Assembly: GCA_029237695.1 (NCBI GenBank)
Contig: CM055275.1
Span: 8,506,899 to 8,570,898, forward strand
Length of the DNA stretch: 64,000 nt
From: Conchocele bisecta
Taxonomy: Eukaryota > Mollusca > Bivalvia > Lucinida > Thyasiridae
Direction: 5' to 3'
Shown: one piece after another, positions 11,308-22,717 of the stretch
Layout: each line of letters starts with the position of its first letter
Numbering within the stretch: the first letter of the stretch is position 1
The notes under the pieces: model-generated
The model's input: the letters and a program-made list of their open reading frames with translations, nothing else
The model's database searches: none
Told to the model about the DNA's origin: nothing
Made by a program: the position numbers and the translations under genes

Positions 11308-11862
11308 CATGGTTTTATTCCTTAAATGTTTTATTTACACTGTTAAATACAGCATTTACACCTTATAGAAATTGAACATACTGGTATGTAATTATACTAC
11401 AGAAGATACATACACAATGTATTAGAAAGTAGAGTTCAGAAAGGCGTAAAGTAAGAGGAGATAATGTAGAGAAAAAGGAGGAAGCAAATGTTTCCATTTG
11501 TGTTAATATCAAATAAACATGTTTAGTTGAATATTTTCCAGTGTCTATACATAGTCTATATATGATGTATGATGTGCTTGATTGTCTTGCAGTGCTAGAA
11601 ACTTATTAGACATTAAACCTAACCCATTTGATAATGTGTTTTTCTCGTTTATCCTTTATTGTAGCTATTTTCTGTTCTATCTGCATTCTGTTCTTCAAGT
11701 AATTTATGAATGATTCGAACGTTATATCGCGTTTTTCATATTTACATTTGAAAATGAAATATTTTCCTAGAATAGCGATGAAATTAAATTGTTGTGCCAA
11801 AAGTGCATTATCATTTATTTCTATAGAAACGTTTTAACGTTCATTCATTATGCATGTTATAC
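11308..11862 (-). pseudogene. LINE 3' end (ORF2 C-terminus plus 3' UTR), minus strand
   Basis: The minus-strand frame ending near 11,606 encodes KYEKRDITFESFINYLKNRM, then a basic tail ending KHIIKWVRF. This is the kind of lysine-rich C-terminus found after the cysteine-rich tail of L1/Tx1-like ORF2 proteins. The + strand copy at 22.72-23.67 kb carries the same segment (KYEKRDIMFESFINYL) and the same 3' UTR phrases (CTACTTTCTAATACATT, GTAGTATAATTA, AATAAAACATTTA). Here the copy is 5' truncated to about 555 bp and its last frame is intact, so it is the younger-looking of the two. Clade assignment is by motif style only. Confidence 0.65.
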
Positions 11863-11867
11863 ATGCA

Positions 11868-12085
11868 TGCGTGGGTGGCAGGTGGGAGAATGCGATGGGT
11901 AATTTAACGATCGGGGTTCATCCTTACCGGAATTCCGACTGGATACTTGGTTTGGCCCTCACATACGTCTTTGGCATTTTGTATGTGACAGTTGAAACTG
12001 GTAATTATTAGTATTACGATTATTATGATTAGGGGCCAAGTGACTCTGGTGTGGTATGGACCTGGCACCTGGCTGGCACCAGGTC
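11868..12085 (+). mobile_element. SINE-like S1 copy, plus orientation, 3' truncated
   Basis: It carries GATGGGTAATTTAACGATCG, TGGTTTGGCCCTCACATACG and GGGGCCAAGTGACT in S1 order, stopping at CACCAGGTCAG. It abuts the next S1 copy head to head. Confidence 0.65.
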
Positions 12086-12186
12086 AGTTTGTTTGTTTGT
12101 TTATTGGTGTTTAACGGCCTATCAACAGCTGTGGTAATGTAAGGCCGGGCAAACGGGTTCGATCCCGTTTTGACCTGCTGCATTGG

Positions 12187-12214
12187 GGGGGGGGGGGGGG
12201 GGGTGGGAGGAAAA

Positions 12215-12244
<30 letters not shown>
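12187..12244. repeat. Poly-G tract
   Basis: A near-pure G run broken by TGGGAGGAAAAG. Its length is probably unreliable in the assembly. Confidence 0.85.
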
Positions 12245-12245
<1 letters not shown>

Positions 12246-12477
12246 CCCAAAATCAGAACGGAATATTTACATCGAGAAAAAATATATTAAGTCCTGAAAT
12301 TAGAATAACCTGACCTGGTATCAGGTCCATCCCAACCACAGGTCCATACCACACCATAGTCACTTGGCCCCTTCCCCTAAACTAGGATTACGAATAATCG
12401 TAATACTCGCATAAGGGGTATAACCAGATTCAACTTTCACATACAAAATGCCATAGACGTATGTGAGGGCCAAACCA

Positions 12478-12765
12478 GTAGCCGATTTCATCAAAATTGC
12501 AAAGTATACTTATCTAGCAAGGGAGTAATCATTTATTTTTCACAAAATGCATTATTTCATATAGAACTAACCACTGTATATATTTTATGAAGTATGTAGA
12601 ATTATTATACTGAATGTATTACAGTATCACTGAGAAATTGGCTGTGATAATGTAATAAATTCAGTATAATAGAAATTAATAAATTTATCCTAAAATTGAA
12701 AATTTCTCCCTCAAAGTATAATTTGCTAGAAAAGTATGCTTTGCAATGTTTGTGAAATAGGCTAC
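12478..12765. mobile_element. Palindromic MITE, family M1
   Basis: GTAGCCGATTTCATCAAAAT at one end and its near reverse complement (..TGTGAAATAGGCTAC) at the other. Inside are a central hairpin GGCTGTGATAATGTAATAAA with partner, and AAAATTTCTCCCTCAAAGTA. Other copies: 27,337-27,641; 52,803-53,044 (truncated); 54,602-54,672 (fragment); 55,704-56,006; 63,608-63,913. Confidence 0.85.
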
Positions 12766-12917
12766 AGGTCTCCAGTCGGAATTCCGGTAAGGATCGTTAA
12801 ATTACCCATCGCGTGCTCACACTTGCCACCCTCCAATGTTTCTTTTTTTGTTTCTAATTCAATTAATAAAATATAATGTGAGAAGTGTTGCACATTACTC
12901 ACGAGAATATATTTCGG

Positions 12918-13055
12918 AGGCCAAACCAGGTCTCCAGTCAGGATTCCGGTAAGGATGAACCCCGATCGTTAAATTACCTATCGCATGCTCCCACTTGCCA
13001 CACTCTGGCACCAGGTCAGGTTATTCTAATCTCAGGGCTGAATATATTTTGTATC
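12918..13055 (-). mobile_element. SINE-like S1 fragment
   Basis: It carries GGCCAAACCAGGTCTCCAGT, GATCGTTAAATTACC and CAGGTCAGGTTATTCTAAT. The order is rearranged relative to the full copy, suggesting an internal deletion. Confidence 0.6.
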
Positions 13056-13149
13056 GATGCAAATATCGATGTAAATGGCCGCTATGTCCAGGTCTTGCCT
13101 CTGCCTTTCAGCTATATCGTCAGTCGGTTTAATGTCTAGCCAGCTGTTT

Positions 13150-13945
13150 GTTGCAGTTGGGTGATTCTCGTCTGCCTTGGGTATAGCTATGTGATCGCCT
13201 GCTCTCGAGGTTCCGGCTTTAGGCGTGTCTACGGCTCGGACGTGCTCTCACGTCTGTGGTGTAGGATCAGGTGCGCGTATGCTGTGTCTTAGCAGGGGGT
13301 CCTGAAGCAGCATATCCTCGGCTCACTTCTGACACTTCTTGCATGGTCCACACTTCAGTGGTTCGCTCATGTCGACGTCGCCGCAAGTCCGTTCTCTAGG
13401 GGTTTCACACCTGGATAAGGCATCACGGTGTGACTGTTTTCGGCCAGGTCTGTACTCAATGGCGAAGTTGTACTGAGACAGTATCTCGAGCCAGTGAGCG
13501 ATTCACTCGACTCTCGTAGACTGAGGAGCCATACTAAAGCTTGATCGTCGGTACGGACGATGAAGTGCCGGCCAAGCAAGTATTGTCTAAAATACTGTAT
13601 AAAAAATACTACCGCCAAGAGTTCTACCTCCGTAACGCAGTAACTACGCCCTGCATTGTTCTACGCACGGCTGTCGTAGGCAATCACACTCTCCCTGTTG
13701 TCCTGCACCTGGAATAAAACTGCACCAATCCCCACTCATGAAGCGTCAACGTCCAGGAAGAATACTCTACCGTCATTTAACGGATAACCCATAACATCTG
13801 GACCGATTAGGGCAGCTTTGAGTTTGTTGAACGCCTGTTCGCACGCCTCACCCCATATCAACTCATTGCCCTTTCTGGTTAGTTCAGTCAGTGGCTTAGT
13901 ATGACCCTGTCGCCACAAACTGTTTCGCTTGCTTTGCATTCTGTG
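13150..13945 (-). pseudogene. Broken Ty3/gypsy-type pol fragment (RT end to RNase H)
   Basis: On the minus strand, 13,939 down to 13,736 reads as the end of a reverse transcriptase and the connection region (KPLTELTRKGNELIWGEACE, then a segment ending FFLDVDAS). Positions 13,618 down to about 13,500 read as RNase H (YFRQYLLGRHFIVRTDDQAL). A stop codon lies at 13,736-13,738 and another at 13,661-13,663. A frameshift near 13,490-13,510 separates RNase H from the following conserved segment, which continues in another frame to roughly 13,370. Cys-rich sequence continues towards 13,150. No protease, RT catalytic core, integrase or LTR is visible. This is an inactive fragment of an LTR retrotransposon. 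It is described only and not reconstructed. Confidence 0.8.
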
Positions 13946-14027
13946 GTCTTGGCCCGTCCACGATTTTAGCTCTGGGAATGAATGCGTATATCAGCATATA
14001 TCAGACATTGGTTCATCCACAAGAGCA

Positions 14028-14092
14028 ATATGTGAACATTTGACAATTATTGGATTTACATTTATTGAGCATAGGCTGCAGATGCCCCTGTA
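14028..14092. repeat. Fragment shared with 61.43-61.50 kb
   Basis: 'ggatttacatttattgagcataggctgcagatg' here matches a hairpin at 61.43-61.50 kb, where ACATTTATTGAACATAGGC pairs with its own inverted copy. Probably a MITE remnant. Confidence 0.5.
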
Positions 14093-14200
14093 CTGTACAT
14101 TTACAGCTGAATGGAGTGTAGTAAAATAAATACGATTCTAATCGCTACCTACGATTTGCATTTGACACGGGTGTTTTGCCTTTAAAAACAAGAATAATAT

Positions 14201-16360
14201 GTCAGATATAAATGTTGATGAGATCATATTTAGCACACGGGTAATACTATCATATGTCAGATATAAATGTTGATGAGATCATATTTAGCACATGGGTAAT
14301 ACTATCATATGTCAGATATAAATGTTGTTGAGATCATATTTAGCACATGGGTAATACTATCATATGGGGTTTTTTCAGATATAATGTTGATGAGATCATA
14401 TTTAAACACATGGGTAATATGTCAGATATAAATGTTGATGAGATCATATTTAGCACACGGATAATACTATCATATATCAGATATAAATGTTGATGAGATC
14501 ATATTTAGCACATGGGTAATACTATCATATGTCAGATATAAATGTTGATGTGATCATATTTAGCACACGGGTAATACTATCATATGTCAGATATAAATGT
14601 TGATGAGATCATATTTAGCACATGGGTAATACTATCATATGTCAGATATAAATGTTGATGAGATCATATTTAGCACACGGGTAATACTATCATATGTCAG
14701 ATATAAATGTTGATGAGATAATATTTAGCACACGGGCAATACTATCATATGTCAGATATAAATGTTGATGAAATCATATTTAGCACGTGGGCAATATCAT
14801 ATGTCAGATATAAATGTTGATGAGATCATATTTAGCACATGGGTAATACTATCATATGTCAGATATAAATGTCGATGAGATCATATTTAGTACACGGGTA
14901 ATACTATCATATGTCAGATATAAATGTCGATGAGATCATATTTAGCACATGGGTCATACTATCATATGTCAGATATAAATGTTGATAAGATCATATTTAG
15001 CACATGTGTAATACTATCATATGTCAGATATAAATGTTGATGAGATCATATTTAGCACACGGGTAATACTATCATATCAGAATATAAAATGTTGATGAGA
15101 CTTATTAGCACATGTGTAATACTATCATATGTCAGATATAAATGTTGTGAAGATATATTTAGCACATGGGTAATACTATCATATGTCAGATATAAATGTT
15201 GATGTATATTTAGCACACGGGTAATACTATCATATGTCAGATATAAATGTTGATGATATTTATCACATGGGCAATACTATCATATGTCAGATATAAATAT
15301 TGATGAGATCATATTTAGCACATGGGTAATACTATCATATGTCAGATATAAATGTTGATGAGATCATATTTAGCACACGGGTAATACTATCATATGTCAG
15401 ATACAAATGTTGATGAGATCATATTTAGCACATGGGTAATACTATGATATGTCAGATATAAATGTTGATGATATTTATCACATGGGTAATACTATCATAT
15501 GTCAGATATAAATGTTGATGTGATCATATTTAGCGCACGGATAATACTATCATATGTCAGATATAAATGTTGATGAGATCATATTTAGCACATGGGCAAT
15601 ACTATCATATGTCAGATATAAATGTTGATGAGATCATATTTAGCACATGGACAATACTATCATATGTCATATATAAATGTTGATGAGATCATATTTAGCA
15701 CAAGGGTAATACTATCATGTGTCAGATATAAATGTTGATAAGATCATATTTAGCACATGGGTAATACTATCATATGTCAGATATAAATGTTGATGAGATC
15801 ATATTTAGCACATGGGTCATAACTAGCTTAGTCAGATTTATAATGGTGAATGTGATATATTTAGTACACGGGTAATACTATCATATGTCAAATATAAATG
15901 TTGATGAGATCATATTTAGCACATGGGCAATACTATCATATGTCAGATATAAATGTTGATGAGATCATATTTAGCACACGGGTAATACTATCATATGTCA
16001 GATATAAATGTTGATGAGATCATATTTAGCACATGGGTCATACTATCATATGTCAGATATAAATGTTGATGAGATCATATTTAGCACATGGGTAATACTA
16101 TCATATGTCAGATATAAATGTTGATGAGATCATATTTAGCAGATGGGTAATGCTATCATATGTCAGATATAAATGTTGATGAGATCATATTTAGCACACG
16201 GGTAATACAATCATGTCAGTATAAAAATGTTATTGATCTATTTTAGCCATATATCATGTCATATAAATGTTGATTAGATCATATTTAGCACACGGGTAAT
16301 ACAATCATGTCAGATATAAATGTGGATGAGATCATATTTTAGCACATGGGTAATACTATC
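14201..16360. repeat. Satellite array, 55-bp unit, about 39 copies
   Basis: The unit runs GTCAGATATAAATGTTGATG, AGATCATATTTAGCACAYGG, GTAATACTATCATAT. Units differ mainly at CACACGGG versus CACATGGG, which often alternate between neighbours. A few units are deleted or scrambled (14,360-14,400; 15,070-15,260; 15,820-15,850; 16,205-16,265). Because 55 is not a multiple of 3, no protein frame is maintained. Confidence 0.95.
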
Positions 16361-16857
16361 GGCAGATACATACATATACCTTGAAAGTTCGTGTATCTTT
16401 ATCGGACAACATACGTAACATAAAGTCATATGCATGTACGTACTTTAAAAAATACATATTTTTAATACATGTATTGCATTATATATATCTATATTATGAG
16501 AAAATAATTCCTATACATCGATAAATGATATATATATATTATATAATATATATATTATGACCTATCATTTATTGATGTACTACCATGTTATTGGAAGAGT
16601 AAAAGTATAAAAATATTTTTGTTTTGTATTTGATGAAAATTCGAAAACAAATTGAGAAAAATCATTTTGGCCAATTTGATTGCTTTCACATGACTTTATT
16701 GTATCATTTTGTTTTTAATCAGCATCAATATATACGTTTTCAATTGAGTAAATGCGAATTAATATTTCACCATTAAGTTGTGTTAGTTGCTGTACTTATT
16801 TCTCATTTCGATTTGTAGGTTTGTCAACATGTTCAAAACATTGCTATAGAGAATATT
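16361..16857. other. No recognisable feature
   Basis: AT-rich DNA with a local palindrome near 16,505-16,575 (ATCGATAAATGATATATA.. paired with ..ATCATTTATTGAT). Confidence 0.4.
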
Positions 16858-18354
16858 AGGTTAGTGCCGTGAATGGGAAAAAATAACTGGCAAGGCTTAG
16901 GAAACGGGATGGGCGAGGCTCTGCCGAGCACATCCCGTTTCCGTGCCGCGCCATTCCCATTCACGGCACTAACCTACTATTCTATTTATCCCGTCAACAC
17001 CTACAAATAGCTTTAAAATGCAAAATAGTAACCCCAGTCACCGCATATATTCATACGCAATGATTAGGTCGTATTGACAGAATATCAAAAATATTTCACG
17101 GCACCGTGTTTCACGGCACATACGCACTGTGTTGACGGGATAATATCAATTGTATAGTTTTTATCCCGTCAACACAGTGCATGTGCATCCGTGAAGATGT
17201 CTATGGGGATTTAACATGGGGAAATTGTTTTTTCGCAATAAAATCAATATTTTACCAAATTTGTCGAAATAAAAAGAAGGCTCANNNNNNNNNNNNNNNN
17301 NNNNNNNNNNNNNNNNNNNNNNNNNNNNNNNNNNNNNNNNNNNNNNNNNNNNNNNNNNNNNNNNNNNNNNNNNNNNNNNNNNNNNNNNNNNNNNNNNNNN
17401 NNNNNNNNNNNNNNNNNNNNNNNNNNNNNNNNNNNNNNNNNNNNNNNNNNNNNNNNNNNNNNNNNNNNNNNNNNNNNNNNNNNNNNNNNNNNNNNNNNNN
17501 NNNNNNNNNNNNNNNNNNNNNNNNNNNNNNNNNNNNNNNNNNNNNNNNNNNNNNNNNNNNNNNNNNNNNNNNNNNNNNNNNNNNNNNNNNNNNNNNNNNN
17601 NNNNNNNNNNNNNNNNNNNNNNNNNNNNNNNNNNNNNNNNNNNNNNNNNNNNNNNNNNNNNNNNNNNNNNNNNNNNNNNNNNNNNNNNNNNNNNNNNNNN
17701 NNNNNNNNNNNNNNNNNNNNNNNNNNNNNNNNNNNNNNNNNNNNNNNNNNNNNNNNNNNNNNNNNNNNNNNNNNNNNNNNNNNNAAATAAAAAGAAGGCT
17801 CATTCTTAAATTTTCCTTTAATTTAATATTATCCAAAAAAATATTGCTTTTGAATTGTTTATATGGCCGTAAAATTTGGGCAGCTTTCGTGAAATAGACA
17901 GTAAATAAGTTGTTCTGTGTGTGATTATCAACGATAGTTCACGTGTAAGAAACGCATGTTGTGTTGTGTATTTTCTAATGCAAACATACTATTGTGTAAT
18001 CAACACTGTATTGCACTGAGTGCTTAGTGCAACACGGAATGTTTTACGCAGATACGGTAAGAGAAACAAAATAGTTTTATCCCGTCAGCACAGTGCGTAT
18101 GTGCCGTGAAACACGGTTCCGTGAAACATTTTTCATATCCTGTCAATACGACCTAATCACTGCGTATGAATATGTGCGGATGTCATACTAGCCATGAGCA
18201 TGCGGCTGGGGTTATTCTTTTCATTTTAAAGCTATGTGTAGGTGTTGACGGGATAAATAGAATAGCGCGGCACCGAAACGGGATGTGCTCGGCAGAGCCT
18301 CGGCCCATCCCGTTTCCTAAGCCTTGCCAGATATTTTTCCCATTCACGGCACTA
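16858..18354. mobile_element. Fold-back element, family F1, containing the assembly gap
   Basis: The left arm (16,858-17,140) reads GGTTAGTGCCGTGAATGGGA, GGAAACGGGATGGGC, TTTATCCCGTCAACAC and GTTGACGGGATAA. The right arm (about 18,080-18,354) is its inverted counterpart, ending CCCATTCACGGCACTAAC. Each arm contains its own hairpin (GGAAACGGGAT / ATCCCGTTTCC). The core holds AAATAAAAAGAAGGCTCATT and GAAGATGTCTATGGGG, shared with 25.69-26.73 kb. No protein is seen. Confidence 0.75.
17285..17784. other. Assembly gap of exactly 500 N
   Basis: A round 500-N placeholder. The 18 bases before it (17,267-17,284) are identical to the 18 after it (17,785-17,802). Confidence 0.99.
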
Positions 18355-18362
18355 ACTAACTA

Positions 18363-19092
18363 CAGTAGAACTTCGATAACTAGAACAGGTCTGGCTCGAA
18401 CACCATGGAAAACTCGAACTTGTTCGACAGTCCCGGCAAATTTCCTATATAATTCATGTAATAAAACACCTTAAACTCGAACTATGAATTACTCGAACAG
18501 TCGAACATGTGGATCAGTCCCGTGGATGGTCAAACAGTGGTAATTACCGCTAATAACTCGAACAGGTAAGTCTGTGATCAGCTGTTTGTCTAACGAGGTG
18601 CGAATTCCACCATTGCGTGCGGTGTTGAATAGTTTCCCTTGACGCGGGATGACATTAAATCACGAATCGCAAACAATAGCGGCGTGAATTACGGGCGTTA
18701 ATTTATAGTATTTATAATTGTATACTGACATTGTTTCGTTTATATTTTCCGTTTGTATGTTCATTCCAACCACTTGTGCTATGTGCTATTTTTAGACACT
18801 GGGAATACCAGTATTAAGTATAGACGAAAAAGCGGAACATAGCGGTTTATTTGACGTATAATTACATGTAAATATTGAATAAAACAGCAACTTTACAATT
18901 GTATTTGTTATTTTTCATTTCTCCCTCCAAATGTAATGCATATACAATGGCATGTCACATCGGTCATCTCATATATTCACATAAGTGATTGTATTGACTG
19001 AATGTGACAGTACATTTTTGAAACTTCATTCCCTCGAACTATGCATCGCTGGAACTCAAACTCGATTCCGTTGCCGGTTCGAGCGATCGAAG
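18363..19092. mobile_element. Pogo/Tigger-like non-autonomous element
   Basis: It starts TA|CAGTAGAACTTCGATAAC and is rich in CTCGAAC. The right side carries CTCGATTCCGTTGCCGGTTC and GAGCGATCGAAG, but the final CTACTG|TA is missing, so it is truncated. Internal 'aagtctgtgatcagctgtttgtctaacgaggtg' is the inverse of part of the 4.44-5.29 kb element. Confidence 0.6.
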
Positions 19093-19290
19093 AAAGAAAG
19101 AAAACTATTTTCACAAGAGAATCGACTTAAAATGCGTGTCTTTGCCGGATTTACTCACATTTTTGTCTATTAAACACATGGATGGAATTTCATAAAAAAA
19201 AAAAATAAGGTGACGATTACTTTGTTTTTACATAGGGTATACACCTATGTATATAGGGATCGCCTCCGAAAGTTAGCCAGGGCCCCATAC

Positions 19291-19387
19291 CCCCCCCCCC
19301 CCCCCCCCCCCACCCCCCCCCCCCCCCCCCCCCCCCCCCTCCCCCCCCCACCCCCCCACCCCCCACCCCCCCCCCCCCACCCCCCCT
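19291..19387. repeat. Poly-C tract with scattered A/T
   Basis: About 97 bases of C with occasional A or T. Glycine- or proline-rich reading frames across it are artefacts of composition. Confidence 0.95.
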
Positions 19388-19439
19388 CTCGATGCGGTGG
19401 TAGGTAGTGATATCTTGGAGTAACCATAACAACAAAATG

Positions 19440-20400
19440 CATTGTGTTACTCAACGTTTAACTGTCATACGCAACCGCTAATTGAAAATGATATTATGAA
19501 AAACTACTTGCACTGCACAATATCAACAACGGATGTTCTACGTACAAAAATACATCAGATTATTTTGTTGCGCGTGATTTTGCCCCCATTTGCGGTCATC
19601 ACTAAATTTAGTAACAGAGTTAACTCCCCTCTGAATACTCTCCGAAACAAGCGACGCGTTTAACACACAAACTACATCAAGTTTGACCTTCCGACAGCCT
19701 ATTTTTAAACTCACCCGACACCTGTGCGAAACAAAACTCGCACGTGTAGGTCTAACTGATGTTTAATCTTCATTCTCTCTCTCTATCGATGGAATTACAG
19801 CGGATTTTAGTGACATTCCCGAATTCGGCCTGATTGACATTTGTCTATGGTGGCCAATACACGCCAACATGGGTGTCAATTCTACGTTCATGGGAAGGGG
19901 GTCAATAACTCAGTATTTAAGGTGATAACTTACAGTGAGGGAACAAATTAATGACAGTATGACACATCCAGCGTATATTAATAGCCATATTAATGAAAGT
20001 ACGACAACAAAAAATCTAACAAGTTTGGGCTTCCATACATTGAAAATTGTGTCAGCGGTTTCCCCAATGACGTCATTTGTATGTTTTAATATTCTCGATC
20101 CGGGGCCAACTATTTCATTCACAAAACAGAAGTAAACTTGGCGATGTACCGATAAGGCATTTTCAGGCGCGACACCGCTTCCGTGGCGGAATTATTGTAA
20201 CTATTGCTCTTCAATCAGTTTTCACTATATCTATAATGATCATAGATATCTGGAATCTGTATACTTGAATTGATGATGTCTTGTATATGTGTTACCGTAT
20301 CTTTCTGATATTGCTATGCATAATATGTAATGTTGTTGAATGTTTTGGTACATACTGTAGCAGTGCATACTGTACTGCAAGTTCAAGTTGTGCCATATCA
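19440..20400. other. No gene supported
   Basis: Mixed sequence with short open stretches in several frames, none resembling a known family. A (TC)n run occurs at about 19,770-19,785. Confidence 0.35.
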
Positions 20401-20408
20401 ATAGTTTA

Positions 20409-20620
20409 CCCCTTAACCATTAAAACGCTGAAAAATAAAATTGCCGTCTGCTCATTTTGTATATTTTAATCTCTTTAAAAACCTGTTTTGGCAGCGCAGT
20501 AGAATTGTCTCAGTATGTTTTTGAGGAGAAATATAAAAATATTTAAAACAGCAGACGAAAATTGTCGTTTCCAGCGCTTTAAAGGTACATGCCCACTCAG
20601 TAAGCCCAACATGTCATTTA
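20409..20620. mobile_element. MITE-like element with AAAGCGCTG-type ends
   Basis: 'ccattaaaacgctg..aaattgccgtctgct' pairs with 'agcagacgaaaattgtcg..cagcgctttaaagg'. Downstream, 'aaaggtacatgcccactcag' recurs inverted at about 62.1 kb (CTGAGTGGGCGTGTACCTTT). Confidence 0.5.
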
Positions 20621-20639
20621 CAGGAATTCAATAAGTGTA

Positions 20640-21405
20640 TAACTGATAGTGACGCGCGGTGGTATCAGGCTATTTTCATATGCAAATGAGGCATGATGGT
20701 TTTTTCAGCAGGTGGTCCAAGTACAGCTGTAATCGGGACGATGTCGTGAACATTCGACGTTTCTGTTGTCTGAATATGAAAAGCTTCAATCTGAATGCCC
20801 GCTAACATGTATGTCATGTTAATATAGGAAATAGATACGGTGGGATGATATTTCAAGGCAACAATGGTTGGGGACATTAGTATAATGGACCGTTCGTGAC
20901 AATCTGTCAAGTCGTGACAAATGCAATAATACAAAAAATCAAGAGCTATATACAATAAATGTGGGATTATATTTCAAGTCAACATGTTGGGGACATTAGA
21001 ATAATGAACTGTGAGTGAAAATATTGTCAAGTCGTGACACACATACAATAAGACTGTGCGCACAAACAATTGATATGGTTCTTCTAGTACTGTTCGGCGA
21101 TTATCAAGGATCTCTTGACTTGGGGTCTTGTTATTATTTTATATCTTCCACCCTCTCATTGCTTCGTACTTTGGGACCCTCGTATTTTGAGTTGAGTCTC
21201 CAAAAGACAAACTGCTACCGTAACACTCCCAAAACAAACACAAGTCGGTGGCAGGACAAGCTGATCACAAGCTGTGGTAACAAATGTCTCAGATATGTTA
21301 TCACAGCCATTTTTTCCATGTGGCAGACTTACTCGCGCTACCCTTGAAGGTGGTCTCCCACTAGGCGAGTGAGAGACTGCGATGGAGTAGAAATTACATG
21401 TAAGC
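20640..21405. other. Repeat fragments, no gene
   Basis: 'atagtgacgcgcggtggtatcaggctatttt' with ATATGCAAATGAGGCATGAT recurs at 44.72-44.78 kb. 'tgggatnatatttcaag..ggttggggacattag' occurs twice about 120 bp apart (20,851 and 20,971), a local duplication. The open stretch at 21,015-21,347 is not recognised. Confidence 0.4.
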
Positions 21406-21409
21406 GATA

Positions 21410-21690
21410 CAGGCTTTTTTTTTTTTTTTAAAAACGAAAAGTGTAATTGTTTTCGTCACGGGTGCCCGTCCGTCTGTCCGTCCGTCACGTTTCTTGTAAG
21501 AAGTAAAATGTTTTAACCGTGATAGGTAGGGACTTGAAACTTGGTGTGTGCTTTCCTTATGGTGTGTAGATGCGCAGTGAATTTCGATTTTTGATTCGAC
21601 CCCCGGTCATGAATTATCTCCCCCTTTTCAACTTCAGATTTGGAAACGTGGGTATATTGCGATGGCGCGCCATCGATTGTGCTCTAGTTT
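21410..21690 (+). repeat. Family D repeat, one unit
   Basis: It has 'ttgttttcgtcacgggtgcccgtccgtc', CGTCACGTTTCTTGTAA, GGGACTTGAAACTTGGTGTG and GAATTATCTCCCCCTTTTC, ending 'gcgatggcgcgccatcgatt', as in 44.8-45.43 kb. Confidence 0.75.
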
Positions 21691-22715
21691 TAATGTAATT
21701 TAATGTTGAACTTATTGTTCTCCCCGTATGCATGTGTATTTCCATTTGTATATGTTCAACTAAACGGTCGTAAATGTTAACTAAACGGTCAACCAATCAG
21801 TTAATCAATATACTTCCGTGGTTTTCTACAATTATAAATTGTTAAAACGTCCAGTAAACACGTCAAAAATAAGAAATCAGCATACCTAATTCGCGTACCC
21901 GAGCCCGCTCATACTTGCTTGTACATGAACTTGCCGGTTTGACTGTTTCGCTTTGTACATTCATGTGTTACCAAAAGACTGAAGCTCATCCGTCTTTACA
22001 TTCATTATTCAATGCCAAACATGCTTCTAGTTCGATTATGTCAACTTGCAAACTGGTGTAAATTTTGGCGTATACTCTATGTGTAACGGCAGACATTGTA
22101 ACGTCATATAACGTCGCTTGACGTCCTTTTTACGTGACGTCTCTTTTGCTCAAACGACCTGCATAGTGGTGTTGTATAAACTATAACTATAATGCCTTTA
22201 TTTTTTAATTGTTTGTTTTACGAACGACCAAATCTCTGAAGTGCTGTAGGAGGAGGGGAAAAAAAATAAAAATTAAAAATTGCAATTTTATTTTTTCGTC
22301 GGGAGTTATAAACTGTACGGAGAACAATATAAGTATTTTTATTAATTAGAAAAATATATGTTTGTACATCTATATATTTGCATAAATTATATGTAGTCTT
22401 ATATGTTATGTTAAATATTAATTAATACGACATTGTACAATGAATACAACACTTGCACGTGCAGCAGTAGCTTCTAAACAATGTATTACAGGGTGTGGGA
22501 TCACGTGGTTTCCGAACGGTGTGATGTTATGATTTTAGATATGTTTACAGTATTTTTTTCCTTTAACACTAATCATAAATGGAATGATGATGTTTATGAA
22601 ACATAGTACAGGAAATGCGAAACAGTTTATCCATTATTGTACAGTTTGCTGTAATCTCATACCTGTTGTTTTGAAGAAGACTTTGTTACCGTCAACGTAA
22701 ATAAAAATCGACAGC
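21690..22715. other. No recognisable gene
   Basis: AT-rich sequence. 'acgtcatataacgtcgcttgacgtcctttttacgtgacgtc' near 22,100 is locally rich in ACGTC, but there is no clear element. Confidence 0.35.
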
Positions 22716-22717
22716 AT

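Larger units (their letters stand above)
12086..12835 (-). mobile_element. SINE-like S1 copy, minus orientation, split by a MITE
   Basis: It begins with TTTGTTTGTTTATTGGTGTT (tail side) and runs to the ACCCATCGCGTGCTC end near 12,820. At 12,478-12,765 a family M1 MITE interrupts the phrase GCCAAACCAG|GTCTCCAGTC, which is unbroken in the copy at 12.92 kb. A poly-G tract at 12,187-12,244 replaces the short G run of the 3.6-kb copy. Confidence 0.7.

Noticed and set aside
14201..16360. Regular array that might suggest CRISPR
   Set aside because: Units are contiguous 55-bp tandem repeats with no unique spacers, in an animal-type genome.
17181..17897. Long open frames crossing 17.2-17.9 kb
   Set aside because: They exist only because they cross 500 N; the flanks are repeat sequence.
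19210..19454. Proline-rich and glycine-rich open frames on opposite strands
   Set aside because: They are translations of a poly-C/poly-G tract.
21015..21347. 110-codon open frame
   Set aside because: No similarity to any family I know, beside a duplicated repeat segment, with no splice or start context to support it.
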